Position numbers and translations under genes: made by a program. The notes beneath the pieces were generated by a model. It searched no databases. It saw nothing but the letters and a program-made list of their open reading frames with translations, and was not told the origin of the DNA. This document shows, in pieces, positions 1 through 8,096 of a stretch of 64,000 nt of DNA. Numbering within the stretch: position 1 is the stretch's first letter; each line of letters opens with the position of its first letter. This DNA is from Thetidibacter halocola (GTDB taxonomy: Bacteria; Pseudomonadota; Alphaproteobacteria; Rhodobacterales; Rhodobacteraceae), in NCBI RefSeq assembly GCF_018224955.1, contig NZ_JAGTUU010000012.1, positions 22,669 to 86,668 of the forward strand, given 5' to 3'.

Positions 1-1038
1 GCCGCCGAGGCAATAGCCGCAGGCATGTATCTTCTGCCCCGGAACGATCCGGCCCACGGCGTCGATCGCCGCCATGACGCCCTGCTTGCGGTAATCGTCC
101 AGCGACAGGTCGCGGCACTCGGCCCCCGGGTTGCGCCACGAGATGGCAAAGACGGTGAACCCCTGCCCCACCAGATAGTTGATCAGCGAATTCTGCGGGC
201 TGAGATCGAGGATGTAGTATTTCATGATCCAGGCTGGCACGATCAGCACCGGTTCGGCCTGCACATTGTCGGTCTGTGGCGCATACTGGATCAGCTCGAA
301 CAGCGTGTTGCGCCAGACGACCTCGCCCGGCGTCGCGGCGATGTCGCGACCCACGGCAAATTCGGTCTCGGGTAGCGCCCCCTCGCCGGTCAAGCGGTCC
401 ATTGCGTCGGCCCAGGCGTGGCGCGCGCCCTCGACCAGGTTCTGGCCGCCCGTCTCTGCCGTGCGGCGCAGGATCTCGGGATTGGTCGCAGGAAAGTTTG
501 AGGGCGACAGCACGTCCAGCATCTGACCAGCCATGAAATTCACCCGTTGCGCGGTCTTGGAGCGCATGCCGCGAATCTCGCCGGTGGCGTAATCCCACCA
601 GTCCTCGGCGGCAAGGAACCCCTGCTGCCACAGCGCGAAGGGCGGCTTTTCCCAGCCCGCATCGTCGAACCGGCTGTCATTGGCCTTGGGCGCAAAGGGG
701 CGCGTTCCGGCTGGCGCACCGGTCGTCACATGGGCGGCCAGCTTCGAGAAATTCTGTTGCGCCCGCATGGCCAAGTCCAGTTGCCGGCCCGGCGCGCGCG
801 ACAGGTGGCGTGCCCAATCCTCCCACGCGGCCCACACCGCATGGGGAGAGGCGCCACCGGAAACCCGCGCCTCGAGGGCGCGCACCGTGCGGTCGAGCGT
901 GGAAAACCGCCGCTCGCCGCTGTCCGGCTCGACCGGGGGCGGCGGCAGGTCGGACGACACGGCCGGGACCGGAAGGGCGTGAGGTGCCGGCTCGGCCAAT
1001 GGTCTTTCGGAAGCGGATGTCTTCAGGGGCCTGGTCAT
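1..1038 (-). CDS. phaC: Class I poly(3-hydroxyalkanoate) synthase, N-terminal part (cut by window edge)
   Basis: Polymerises hydroxyacyl-CoA into PHA storage granules in the cytoplasm. The 346 visible codons begin at the ATG ending at 1038 and stay open to base 1. The reading ends in HACGYCLGG, the lipase-like box of PHA synthases, with the predicted nucleophile Cys343. Upstream motifs such as VNFMAGQMLDVLSPSNFPATN, and the later stretch around FAISWRNPG, are typical of class I PhaC. The N-terminus is proline-rich and poorly conserved, as usual in the family. The C-terminal half with the catalytic Asp and His lies outside the window. The next gene on the same strand, dctM, ends 116 bp upstream, so phaC may be a separate transcription unit. 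Family assignment is firm; the exact start is less so. Confidence 0.93.
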   Translation of the reverse strand, partial: MTRPLKTSASERPLAEPAPHALPVPAVSSDLPPPPVEPDSGERRFSTLDRTVRALEARVSGGASPHAVWAAWEDWARHLSRAPGRQLDLAMRAQQNFSKLAAHVTTGAPAGTRPFAPKANDSRFDDAGWEKPPFALWQQGFLAAEDWWDYATGEIRGMRSKTAQRVNFMAGQMLDVLSPSNFPATNPEILRRTAETGGQNLVEGARHAWADAMDRLTGEGALPETEFAVGRDIAATPGEVVWRNTLFELIQYAPQTDNVQAEPVLIVPAWIMKYYILDLSPQNSLINYLVGQGFTVFAISWRNPGAECRDLSLDDYRKQGVMAAIDAVGRIVPGQKIHACGYCLGG

Positions 1039-1154
1039 GGTCTGCACGCCTTCCGGTCAGTCGGTGACAACACCATAACTGGGGATCGCAGGCCTTTCGT
1101 GACAGAGGCGGCCGCGGCGACCTTCTGTCGCGCGGCCGCCCAGCCCCCGACCCG

Positions 1155-2483
1155 CTAAAGAAAGACCGTCACCGTGGACGGCACCAGCGCCACGATCACC
1201 AAAACCAGCAGCATCACCCCGATGAACGGCAGCGTCGCGGCAAAGATCTGTTCCACCGAGACATCCGGATCGTTCAGCGTGTTGTGCACGGTAAAGACGG
1301 AAATCCCGAAGGGCGGCGTCAGCAGCCCGATCTCGACCGCCAGCACCGTGACGATGCCGAAGTGCATCAGGTCGATCCCCATGCCCTGCGCGATGGGCGT
1401 GGCGATGGGCACCATGATCAACAGGATCGACGTGCTGTCGAGGATCATGCCCATCAGCAAAATGATCGCCGCGTAGAAGAAGATGAAGCCCAAAGGGCCA
1501 AAACCCGAGTCGGTGACAAGCCCCGCGATGGCGTTGGGCAGGCCCGCGATGGCCAGCATCCGCGAATAGAACGAGGCCGCGATCAGCAGCAGCAGGATCG
1601 AGACCGAGATCACGCCGGTCTGCTTCATCACCTGCCACAGCTTGTGCCGGTCCAGGCTGCGCCTCGACAGCGCGATCAGCAGCGCGCCGAAGGCACCGAT
1701 GCCGCCCGCCTCTGTCGGGGTGAAGAAACCAGTGTAAAGTCCGCCCAGCACCAGCAGAACCAGCAACAGGATCGGGATCAGCTTGCCGATCATCACGCGC
1801 AGCGGCATCCGCTCGAAATCGCGGTCGAGCCGCCGTTCGCGGGCGCTGTCGGGATCGGTCAACACGAAGCGCGGGAACAGCAGCGTGACGCAGACCAGCA
1901 TCGCGACGAAACCGCCCGCCAGCATCAGCCCCGGCACCACGCCGGCGATGAACATGCCCCCGATGGAGACCTCGGCCAGCACGCCGTAGATGATCAGCAG
2001 CAGGCTGGGCGGGATCAGCATGCCCAGCACCGACGATCCCGCCACGGTGCCCGCCGAAAAGGCCGGACGATAGCCGTGCCGCACCATTTCCGGCACCGCG
2101 ACGCGCGTGAACACAGCGGCAGAGGCGATGGAGACGCCGGTGACGGCGGCAAAGATCGTGTTCGCGGCCACGGTCGCGACGCCCAGACCGCAGATCATCC
2201 GGCGCAGCAGTTCCTCGGCCACCTCGAACGTGTCGCGCCCCACGTTCGACACGCTGACCAGCAGCCCCATCAGCACGAAAAGCGGAATGGTGGCAAAGAG
2301 ATAGTCCGCGATACCGGAATAGGCGGTCAGTTCCAGCATGCGGAAGGCCAGGCCGATATTGTCGCGGATCAACCAGATCCCGAGAAAGGCCACGCCGAAC
2401 AGCGCATAGGCGATCTGCATGCCCAGCAGGACCAGCGCGACCAGCAGGCCGATCAGCACGAAACCGAAGACAAGCGTGGTCAT
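1155..2483 (-). CDS. dctM: TRAP transporter large permease, DctM family
   Basis: This is the large membrane subunit of a tripartite ATP-independent periplasmic transporter, which drives solute uptake with an ion gradient. The 442-aa product is a normal length for DctM and is almost entirely hydrophobic, with a dozen or so predicted membrane segments. It opens with MTTLVFGFVLIGLLVALVLL. Family-typical stretches include FVLMGLLVS, GSSVLGMLIPPSLLLIIYG, FFTPTEAGGIGAFGALL and LLTPPFGISVF. The ATG at 2483 is chosen because it overlaps the dctQ stop in an ATGA arrangement (2480-2483) and removes a non-hydrophobic 60-residue extension. It is the last gene of the hydroxylase-TRAP operon. The substrate cannot be read from this subunit. 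Confidence 0.95.
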   Translation of the reverse strand: MTTLVFGFVLIGLLVALVLLGMQIAYALFGVAFLGIWLIRDNIGLAFRMLELTAYSGIADYLFATIPLFVLMGLLVSVSNVGRDTFEVAEELLRRMICGLGVATVAANTIFAAVTGVSIASAAVFTRVAVPEMVRHGYRPAFSAGTVAGSSVLGMLIPPSLLLIIYGVLAEVSIGGMFIAGVVPGLMLAGGFVAMLVCVTLLFPRFVLTDPDSARERRLDRDFERMPLRVMIGKLIPILLLVLLVLGGLYTGFFTPTEAGGIGAFGALLIALSRRSLDRHKLWQVMKQTGVISVSILLLLIAASFYSRMLAIAGLPNAIAGLVTDSGFGPLGFIFFYAAIILLMGMILDSTSILLIMVPIATPIAQGMGIDLMHFGIVTVLAVEIGLLTPPFGISVFTVHNTLNDPDVSVEQIFAATLPFIGVMLLVLVIVALVPSTVTVFL

Positions 2484-3043
2484 GCAGGGGTCCTCAGGGT
2501 GCGAAGTTCCTCGGTCGCGCGATACAGCGCGGCCAGCACGGCCACGGCGCTGCCCAGCACGGTGATGCCGCGGAAGGGCCATGTGGGGATGGTCCAGACG
2601 CCCTGGACGCCAAAGAATTCCGCCGTCGCCCAGGCCTCGGGGAATTTCGGCCAGGACGCCCACAGGACAAGGCCGAAGACCACCGCGCCCGACAGGCAGA
2701 ACAGCGCCTCGATCACCGCGACGGCGCGGGGAGAGGCACGCTCGATCCGGCGCACGAGGAAATCCGCCCGCGTCAGGCGCCTTTGCAGGATGGCGGCGGG
2801 CACCTGGAGAAAGACGATGGCGACCACGCCGCGCGCCGCGATCTCGGAGACGCCGGTGATCGGCATGTTCAGGAAGTTCCGCCCGATCACGTCCGCCACG
2901 ATCAGCAGCATCAGCGCCCCGATCGAGGCCGTGCCGACCGCCGACATGGCCGCGGCGAGGCTGCCCAGCACGGCGCCGTATGGCGCCTGCGAAAAGGCCG
3001 GGACGAACCCGTCGTCAAGCTCTGCCGCGCTGTCGTCGCTCAT
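2480..3043 (-). CDS. dctQ: TRAP transporter small permease, DctQ family
   Basis: This small integral membrane subunit partners DctM. The product is 187 aa with four predicted helices and the family motif near DVIGRNFLNMPITGVSEIA, where a membrane helix is followed by an acidic turn. The first 25 residues are acidic and look cytoplasmic. The stop overlaps the dctM start by four bases, implying translational coupling. Between this gene and dctP there are about 70 bp with a strong hairpin, which could lower permease expression relative to the binding protein. Length and topology are ordinary for DctQ. Confidence 0.92.
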   Translation of the reverse strand: MSDDSAAELDDGFVPAFSQAPYGAVLGSLAAAMSAVGTASIGALMLLIVADVIGRNFLNMPITGVSEIAARGVVAIVFLQVPAAILQRRLTRADFLVRRIERASPRAVAVIEALFCLSGAVVFGLVLWASWPKFPEAWATAEFFGVQGVWTIPTWPFRGITVLGSAVAVLAALYRATEELRTLRTPA

Positions 3044-3067
3044 GCCCGTCTCCTGCCGTCAAAGTAA

Positions 3068-3098
3068 CGCCCGCCCGGCCATCATGACCGGGCGGGCG
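3068..3098. terminator. Hairpin between dctP and dctQ
   Basis: A perfect 11-bp inverted repeat (arms 3068-3078 and 3088-3098, nine-base loop) sits in the dctP-dctQ gap. It is GC-only with no obvious U-tract, so it fits an RNA-stabilising or attenuating stem better than a full terminator. Such stems downstream of binding-protein genes commonly let the periplasmic protein be made in excess of the permeases. That role is inference. Confidence 0.6.
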
Positions 3099-3116
3099 CA
3101 ACGTGTCACCTGTGGG

Positions 3117-4169
3117 TCAGAGACCTTCGTCCCAGTTGCGCAGCGGGGTTGCGCCGCGCTCGCGCAGAGCGGCGAAATAGGCCTTGAGCACGGTCTTGCC
3201 CGCATCGCCGGTCTGTTCCAGCCAGGGTTCGATGATGTTGGGCAGGCCGCTGACCCACTTCGCCTTTTCCTCGTCGGGCAGCTGGTGGATGGTCAGGCCG
3301 GCGGCCTGCATCTCGGTCAGGGCGCGGGCGGCCAGGTCGCCCACATAGTCGCCATGCGCGACAGACGTCGCCTTGGCCGCCTCGCGGAAGGCCGCCTGAA
3401 CCGGTTCGGGCAGACCCTCGAAAAAGGCCTTGTTGGCGGCGATGCCGCCGAAATACATCGAGCCGATGCCGACGCGGGTCAGTTCCGGGGCGACCTCGTA
3501 GACGCGGGTCGGCAGGATGCCCGAGGCAAAGGACAGCGCGCCCTCGGTCACACCGGTCTGGATGTTGGTATAATAGGTTGTCAGCGCGCCATCCACCGGC
3601 GTCGCGCCGGTGCCCTGCAGCCAGTTCGCCGAGGTGCCTGGCGCGTTCAGCTTGCGGTTCTGCAGGTCGGCCATCGAGGCGACTGGGAAGTTTGCGTAGA
3701 TGTCGTAGCTGTCGGTGATCAGCGAGGACAGGTGCACCATGCCGTTCTCGGCCCAGCTGTTCTTCAGCTCGGGCAGGCTTTCCGACAGGTCGTCGAAGAT
3801 CTCGATGATCATGCGGTGATCTTCGGTGGCGAAGGGCGTGAAATAGGTCACGTTCTGGAGCGGCATGTTCGCCCCTTCCCAGACCGTGCCGACCATGCCC
3901 ACGTCCACGATCCCGTCCATCACCGCCTCGCGGGTGTCGGTGAACTTGTACAGCGTGCCGGCATAGTTCTCGACCCAGTTGACCTGGTATTCGTTGCCGC
4001 CCTCGGCGAGGATCCGGTTTACCTCGGGCTGAAAGGTGTTCTTCATCGCGTAGACCCAGATGTTGGCCTCGGGATGCGACGAGCCGATGTTGACGGTGAT
4101 GCTTTGCTGCGCAAAGGCCGCGCTGCCCAGCAGCATGGCGGTGACCGTGGTGATGGTCATGAGTTTCAT
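3117..4169 (-). CDS. dctP: TRAP transporter periplasmic solute-binding protein, DctP family
   Basis: This protein captures the substrate in the periplasm for DctQM. The 350-aa protein starts MKLMTITTVTAMLLGSAAFA, a clear Sec signal peptide with cleavage after AFA. The mature part has DctP features: an early SSHPE segment, GTLYKFTDTREAVMDGIVDVGMVGT, a central RKLNAPG strand (the position of the substrate-binding Arg in characterised family members), and GVTEGALSFASGILPTRVYEV. It follows the molybdenum-subunit gene with a 47-bp gap and precedes dctQM. The context suggests that the ligand is a carboxylate or aromatic acid handled by the hydroxylase, but that is inference. Confidence 0.93.
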   Translation of the reverse strand: MKLMTITTVTAMLLGSAAFAQQSITVNIGSSHPEANIWVYAMKNTFQPEVNRILAEGGNEYQVNWVENYAGTLYKFTDTREAVMDGIVDVGMVGTVWEGANMPLQNVTYFTPFATEDHRMIIEIFDDLSESLPELKNSWAENGMVHLSSLITDSYDIYANFPVASMADLQNRKLNAPGTSANWLQGTGATPVDGALTTYYTNIQTGVTEGALSFASGILPTRVYEVAPELTRVGIGSMYFGGIAANKAFFEGLPEPVQAAFREAAKATSVAHGDYVGDLAARALTEMQAAGLTIHQLPDEEKAKWVSGLPNIIEPWLEQTGDAGKTVLKAYFAALRERGATPLRNWDEGL

Positions 4170-4216
4170 TGGTTTTCCTCCCTTGGATGGGCGCGCTCCC
4201 CGTGCGCCCGATTGGT

Positions 4217-6598
4217 TCAGTCGTGGATCGTGCCCAGCGCCCGCAGGATGCGTTCCGGCGTGAAGGGCATTTCTGTCACCTGCGCCCCCAGCGGGCGAAG
4301 CGCGTCGTTGATCGCGTTCATCACGGCAGCAGGGGCGCCTGCGGTTCCGGCCTCACCCGCGCCCTTGGCGCCCAGTTCGCTTTCCTTGGTGGGCGTTTCC
4401 ACATGCGCGATGACCATGTCCGGCATCTCGGCCGCCATCGGCACAAGGTAATCCGCCATCGAGCCGTTCAGCAACTGCCCGTCTTCGTCATAGTGGATTT
4501 CCTCGAACAGCGCGCCGCCCAGCCCCTGCACGATGCCGCCGCGGATCTGCTCGTCGACCAGCTGCGGGTTGATCACCCGGCCGCAATCCTCGACACACCA
4601 GTGCTTCAGCAGCGTGACGACGCCGGTATCGGTATCGACCTCGACGTAAGACGCCTGCACGCCGTTGGTGAAGGCGAACGGGTAGTCCATCGTGATGAAG
4701 TGCCGGGTCTGCACCAGTTCGCGCGGCAGGCCCTTGGGCAGGGTGTCCCCCCGGAAATAGACGATGCGGCCCAACTCCTCCAAAGGCATGCGCGTCTCGC
4801 CTGTCTGGGTATCGACGATCTGGCCGTCGCGGATGTCCAGCAGGCCCTGATCGGCCTGCAACATCGCCGCCGCGACCTCGAGGATCGAGGACCGCAGCGC
4901 GCGGGCCGCCTGCAAAGCCGCCTCGCCACCAATGCCCGCGCCCCGCGAGGCCCAGGTGCCGCCGCCATAGGGTGTCACCTGGGTGTCGCCGGTGATGACG
5001 CGCACCTTGGACGGGCTGACCCCGACGCCCTCGGCCACGACCTGGCTCAGCATCGCCTCGGTCCCCTGCCCCTGCTCGGTCACGCCGGACAGCGCCACGA
5101 CCGACCCGTCCGGGTCCATCCGCACGGTGCAGCCGTCCTGCGCCGAAATGCGCGCCCCGCCGATGCCGTACATGAAGGGCGAGGGGTTGGTCAGTTCGAT
5201 GAAGGAAGCAATGCCGATGCCGCGCCGCTTGCCCTGCTTCAGCGCCTCGGCCTGGTCAGCGCGCAGCGCGTCGTAATCCATGATCTCCATGAGCTTGTCC
5301 ATAGAGGCATGGTGCGACAGCCCCTCGAAGCGCATCTTGGCGGGCGAGGTCACGGGATAGGCGTCATCGCGGTACATGTTGCGGCGGCGGATCTCGACCG
5401 GGTCCATGCCGATGGCGGCGGCGGCCATGTCGACCAGCCCCTCGGTGATCGCCACGGCGATCGGGTGGCCCACGGCGCGATACTGGCAGGTCGGCGTCTT
5501 GTTCTGGAAGACGACGGTGGTCTGCGCACGGTAATTGGCGAAGTCATACGGCCCGCCGCAGAGGTTCACCACCTGGTTGCCCTCGATGGCCGAGGTGCGG
5601 GGGTAGACCGAATACGGGCCGATCCCGGTCCAGTCGTCCACGTCGATGGCGAGGATCCTGCCCTCGGCATCCACCGCGATCTTCGCCTCGATCTCGTGGT
5701 CGCGGGCGTGGATGTCGGTGGTGAAGCTTTCCAGCCGGTCTGCGATGAACTTGACCGGGCGGCCCATGATCTTGGCGATGGTCGCGGTGGCGACCTCGTC
5801 GGGATAGACATGCACCTTGATGCCGTAGGAGCCGCCAACGTCGCCGCAGATCACCCGCACGCGGCTTTCGGGGATGTCCAGGTGCTTGGCAAAGACCGTC
5901 TGCATCATGTGCGGCGCCTGCGTCGCGTGATACGCGGTCATCTGCCCTTCGGCGGGGTTCCAGTCGACCAGGATCGAGCGCGGCTCCAGCGTCACGCCGG
6001 TGTGCCGGGCGGTGCGGAAGCTTGCGGTGACGACCTTGTGGGCGGTGGACAGCGCCGCGTCCACGTTGCCCTCTTCGTGCAGGCGGCGGAAGGCCAGGTT
6101 GTCACCCATGTCGGGGTGGATGACCGGCGTCGTCTTGTCCAGCGCGGTCATCGTGTCGGTGACGGCGGGCAGAGCCTCGTAATCGACCTCGACAAGCGCC
6201 GCGCCCTCTTCGGCGGCGGCGCGGGTGGTGGCAACAACGGCCACAACCGGCTCACCCACCCAACAGGCGCGATCCAAGGCCATGGGATGCTGCGGCGGCG
6301 ATTTCAGCCCCTTGAGATGCGCGAGGACCGCGACCCAGGGCGTGCAGACCTCGGCCAGGTCGGCGCCGGTAAAGACGCGCAGCACACCCGGCACGGTTTT
6401 CGCCGCCTCAATGTCGATCCCGGTGATCTTTCCATGCGCGACCGGGGACCGCACGAAGGCCACATGCACCATGCGCGGCAGCACGATATCGTCGACATAA
6501 CGCCCGCGCCCCTGCACCAGCTTGGTGATATTGGGGCGGGGAACCGTCTTGCCGATGTAGGAATTCGGGCGGTCCGGGTTGCCGAATGCGATGCTCAT
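4217..6598 (-). CDS. Xanthine dehydrogenase-family molybdopterin-binding subunit (large subunit)
   Basis: This is the catalytic Mo-cytosine-dinucleotide subunit of a three-part molybdenum hydroxylase, which inserts water-derived oxygen into a C-H bond. The product is 793 aa, normal for the CoxL/CutL size class. It has the conserved glycine loop GDVGGSYGIK at residues 252-261 and the C-terminal KGAGEAG segment with the expected active-site Glu749. At the loop where form I CO dehydrogenases carry a Cys-containing AYxCSFR signature, this protein reads CQYRAVGHP, so it is not a canonical CO dehydrogenase; N-heterocycle, purine or aldehyde substrates are more likely. The start at 6598 overlaps the 2Fe-2S gene (ATGA). 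A longer in-frame extension to 6970 only reads the other gene out of frame. Confidence 0.92.
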   Translation of the reverse strand: MSIAFGNPDRPNSYIGKTVPRPNITKLVQGRGRYVDDIVLPRMVHVAFVRSPVAHGKITGIDIEAAKTVPGVLRVFTGADLAEVCTPWVAVLAHLKGLKSPPQHPMALDRACWVGEPVVAVVATTRAAAEEGAALVEVDYEALPAVTDTMTALDKTTPVIHPDMGDNLAFRRLHEEGNVDAALSTAHKVVTASFRTARHTGVTLEPRSILVDWNPAEGQMTAYHATQAPHMMQTVFAKHLDIPESRVRVICGDVGGSYGIKVHVYPDEVATATIAKIMGRPVKFIADRLESFTTDIHARDHEIEAKIAVDAEGRILAIDVDDWTGIGPYSVYPRTSAIEGNQVVNLCGGPYDFANYRAQTTVVFQNKTPTCQYRAVGHPIAVAITEGLVDMAAAAIGMDPVEIRRRNMYRDDAYPVTSPAKMRFEGLSHHASMDKLMEIMDYDALRADQAEALKQGKRRGIGIASFIELTNPSPFMYGIGGARISAQDGCTVRMDPDGSVVALSGVTEQGQGTEAMLSQVVAEGVGVSPSKVRVITGDTQVTPYGGGTWASRGAGIGGEAALQAARALRSSILEVAAAMLQADQGLLDIRDGQIVDTQTGETRMPLEELGRIVYFRGDTLPKGLPRELVQTRHFITMDYPFAFTNGVQASYVEVDTDTGVVTLLKHWCVEDCGRVINPQLVDEQIRGGIVQGLGGALFEEIHYDEDGQLLNGSMADYLVPMAAEMPDMVIAHVETPTKESELGAKGAGEAGTAGAPAAVMNAINDALRPLGAQVTEMPFTPERILRALGTIHD

Positions 6599-7122
6599 GC
6601 CGCCCCCTTTCCGCCGCGTGCGCGCGCCACGTCCTCGCCGCCGCGTGCGCGCGCCACGTCCTCGACCGCATCCACGATGGCCTCGTAGCCCGTGCAGCGG
6701 CAGTAATTGCCCGAGAGGTGTTCCCGGATTTCCGCACGCGAGGGCAGGCCGCCCTGCGACAGCAGTTCCTCGGCGGCGACCAGCATCCCCGGCGTGCAGA
6801 AACCGCATTGCGCCGCGTTGCGCGCGACAAAGGCCTCTTGCAGGTCGGCGATGGCTGCGCTGTCCGACAGGCCCTCGACCGTCCAGACCTCGGCGCCATC
6901 GGCCTGGGCCGCCAACATCAGGCAGCCGCGCACGGCCTCGCCGTTCACCCGAACGGTGCAGGCGCCGCAAACGCCGTGTTCGCAGCTGGCATGCGCGCCG
7001 GTCAGGCCGACCGTCTGGCGCAGGAAGTCGATCAGGTGCTGGCCTGCAGGCACCCGAGCCTCGACGGGTTCTCCGTTCACGGTCAGCGCCACGTCCACCT
7101 TGTCGCGGAACATCTCGGTCAT
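6595..7122 (-). CDS. 2Fe-2S subunit of molybdenum hydroxylase
   Basis: This small electron-transfer subunit carries two [2Fe-2S] clusters between the Mo site and FAD. The product is 175 aa. The plant-ferredoxin-type cluster is bound by Cys47, Cys52, Cys55 and Cys67 (CEHGVCGAC and later GC). The second cluster uses Cys106, Cys109, Cys141 and Cys143 (QCGFCTPGM and YCRCTGYE). All eight ligands are present. The C-terminus contains EDVARARGG twice in a row, from a perfect 27-bp tandem duplication, and is thus nine residues longer than it would otherwise be. The gene overlaps the FAD-subunit stop (7119-7122) and the large-subunit start (6595-6598), so all three are translationally coupled. Confidence 0.95.
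   Translation of the reverse strand: MTEMFRDKVDVALTVNGEPVEARVPAGQHLIDFLRQTVGLTGAHASCEHGVCGACTVRVNGEAVRGCLMLAAQADGAEVWTVEGLSDSAAIADLQEAFVARNAAQCGFCTPGMLVAAEELLSQGGLPSRAEIREHLSGNYCRCTGYEAIVDAVEDVARARGGEDVARARGGKGAA
6611..6664. repeat. Perfect 27-bp tandem duplication inside the 2Fe-2S subunit gene
   Basis: Two identical 27-bp units (6611-6637 and 6638-6664) lie back to back and keep the reading frame, adding a second EDVARARGG to the protein tail. The absence of any mismatch suggests a recent slippage event. The unit is arginine/alanine-rich and falls after the last cluster ligand, so it probably does not disturb cofactor binding. Confidence 0.9.
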
Positions 7123-7952
7123 GCTTTCCCTCCCTCGGTCCGGGCTACGGCCCGGCGCAGCAACACGCCCGCCAGGTGCCGGCGATAGGCGGCGCTGGCC
7201 TGGGTATCCGACGGCGGGTCCAGTTCACCCGCCAGCGCGGCCACGGCGCCGTCCAGGTCGCCCGCATCCAGCGCGGCCATGGCGCCCGTGGCAAGGATCG
7301 GCTTGGGCCCAACCGAGAACAGCGACACGCGATGCCCCGCGTCGCGCTTTACCAGGCACAGCCCCGCCAACGCGTAATCGCCCGAACGACGCGCCACTTC
7401 CTCGATCACCTGCGCCTCGCCCGATCCGGCCTTGGGAACCGTGATGGCGGTCAGGATCTCTCCCTCTTCGATGGCGGTGGCAAAGACGTCCTCGAAGAAA
7501 TCCTCGGCAGGGATAGCGCGGCTTCCGTGCGGCCCGGCAACGTGCATCGTCGCGCCCAGGGCCAGCACGCAGGCCGGAAACTCCGCCGCCGGGTCGGCAT
7601 GGGCGCAGGCGCCGCCGATGGTGCCGCGATTGCGGATCGCGGCGTGGGCTATGTAGTGCACGGCCTCGGCCAGCAGCGGCGCATGGGCACAAACCAGCGC
7701 GTCGCGCCCCACATCCGCATGCCGCTTCAGTGCGCCGATGCGCAGGGTATCGCCTTCGTCCGAAACGCCCGACAGTTCCGACAGGCGCGAGATGTCGACC
7801 AGCAGGTCCCCCGTCGACAGCCGCATGTTCATCGCGGCGACAAGGCTCTGCCCCCCGGCCAGAACGCGCCCGGCCCCCTCGGCCGACGCCAGAAGCTGCA
7901 GCGCATGGTCAAGACTGCTGGCGCGGGCATAGCCGCCAACCGATGCCTTCAT
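7119..7952 (-). CDS. FAD-binding subunit of molybdenum hydroxylase (CoxM-like)
   Basis: This medium subunit passes electrons from the 2Fe-2S clusters to an acceptor through FAD. The 277-aa product has the two flavin motifs of this family: AGGQSLVAAMNMRL near residues 32-45 and TIGGACAHADPAAEFP near residues 111-126. A C-terminal CO-dehydrogenase-flavoprotein-like domain follows. The ATG at 7952 is the first start after the intergenic operator region and gives the expected length. It is the first gene of the minus-strand operon, divergent from the TetR gene. Confidence 0.94.
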   Translation of the reverse strand: MKASVGGYARASSLDHALQLLASAEGAGRVLAGGQSLVAAMNMRLSTGDLLVDISRLSELSGVSDEGDTLRIGALKRHADVGRDALVCAHAPLLAEAVHYIAHAAIRNRGTIGGACAHADPAAEFPACVLALGATMHVAGPHGSRAIPAEDFFEDVFATAIEEGEILTAITVPKAGSGEAQVIEEVARRSGDYALAGLCLVKRDAGHRVSLFSVGPKPILATGAMAALDAGDLDGAVAALAGELDPPSDTQASAAYRRHLAGVLLRRAVARTEGGKA

Positions 7953-7995
7953 GGCCTTCTCCCCTCCCCTCGGGTGCGGCACTGGACCGCGCCCG

Positions 7996-8026
7996 TTGTT
8001 GAGCATTTGCTCAATCTTGTTGAGCA
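7996..8026. promoter_or_regulatory. Operator-like palindrome between the hydroxylase operon and the TetR gene
   Basis: A perfect inverted repeat TTGAGCATTTGCTCAA spans 7999-8014 (seven-base arms around TT). The ten-base word TTGTTGAGCA occurs at 7996-8005 and again at 8017-8026, a 21-bp spacing that puts both on the same face of the helix. The 144-bp divergent gap is where a TetR-family regulator would be expected to bind to control itself and the hydroxylase-TRAP operon. Binding itself is inferred. Confidence 0.65.
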
Positions 8027-8033
8027 GATGATC

Positions 8034-8039
8034 TATAAT
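8034..8039 (+). promoter_or_regulatory. Possible -10 box for the TetR gene
   Basis: A perfect TATAAT lies 57 bp before the TetR start, immediately beside the operator-like repeats. No convincing -35 hexamer is visible at 16-18 bp, and the overlapping AT-rich sequence could equally serve the opposite operon. A repressor on the neighbouring palindrome would block either. Confidence 0.4.
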
Positions 8040-8096
8040 TATCGAGTCGTTGCAAGCACAAAGTTGCGCTAGGGAACCTCGTGGGAGGCGCATGAC

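Noticed and set aside
1284..6688. Two very long plus-strand readings (1055 and 839 codons) across the TRAP and hydroxylase genes
   Set aside because: They are antisense to well-supported genes, are rich in His, Gln, Arg and Asp as expected for GC-rich shadow frames, and carry no recognisable domain.
4217..7952. Carbon monoxide dehydrogenase (CoxMSL)
   Set aside because: Gene order and size fit the family, but the large subunit lacks the Cys-containing AYxCSFR loop of form I enzymes, so only a general molybdenum hydroxylase is claimed.
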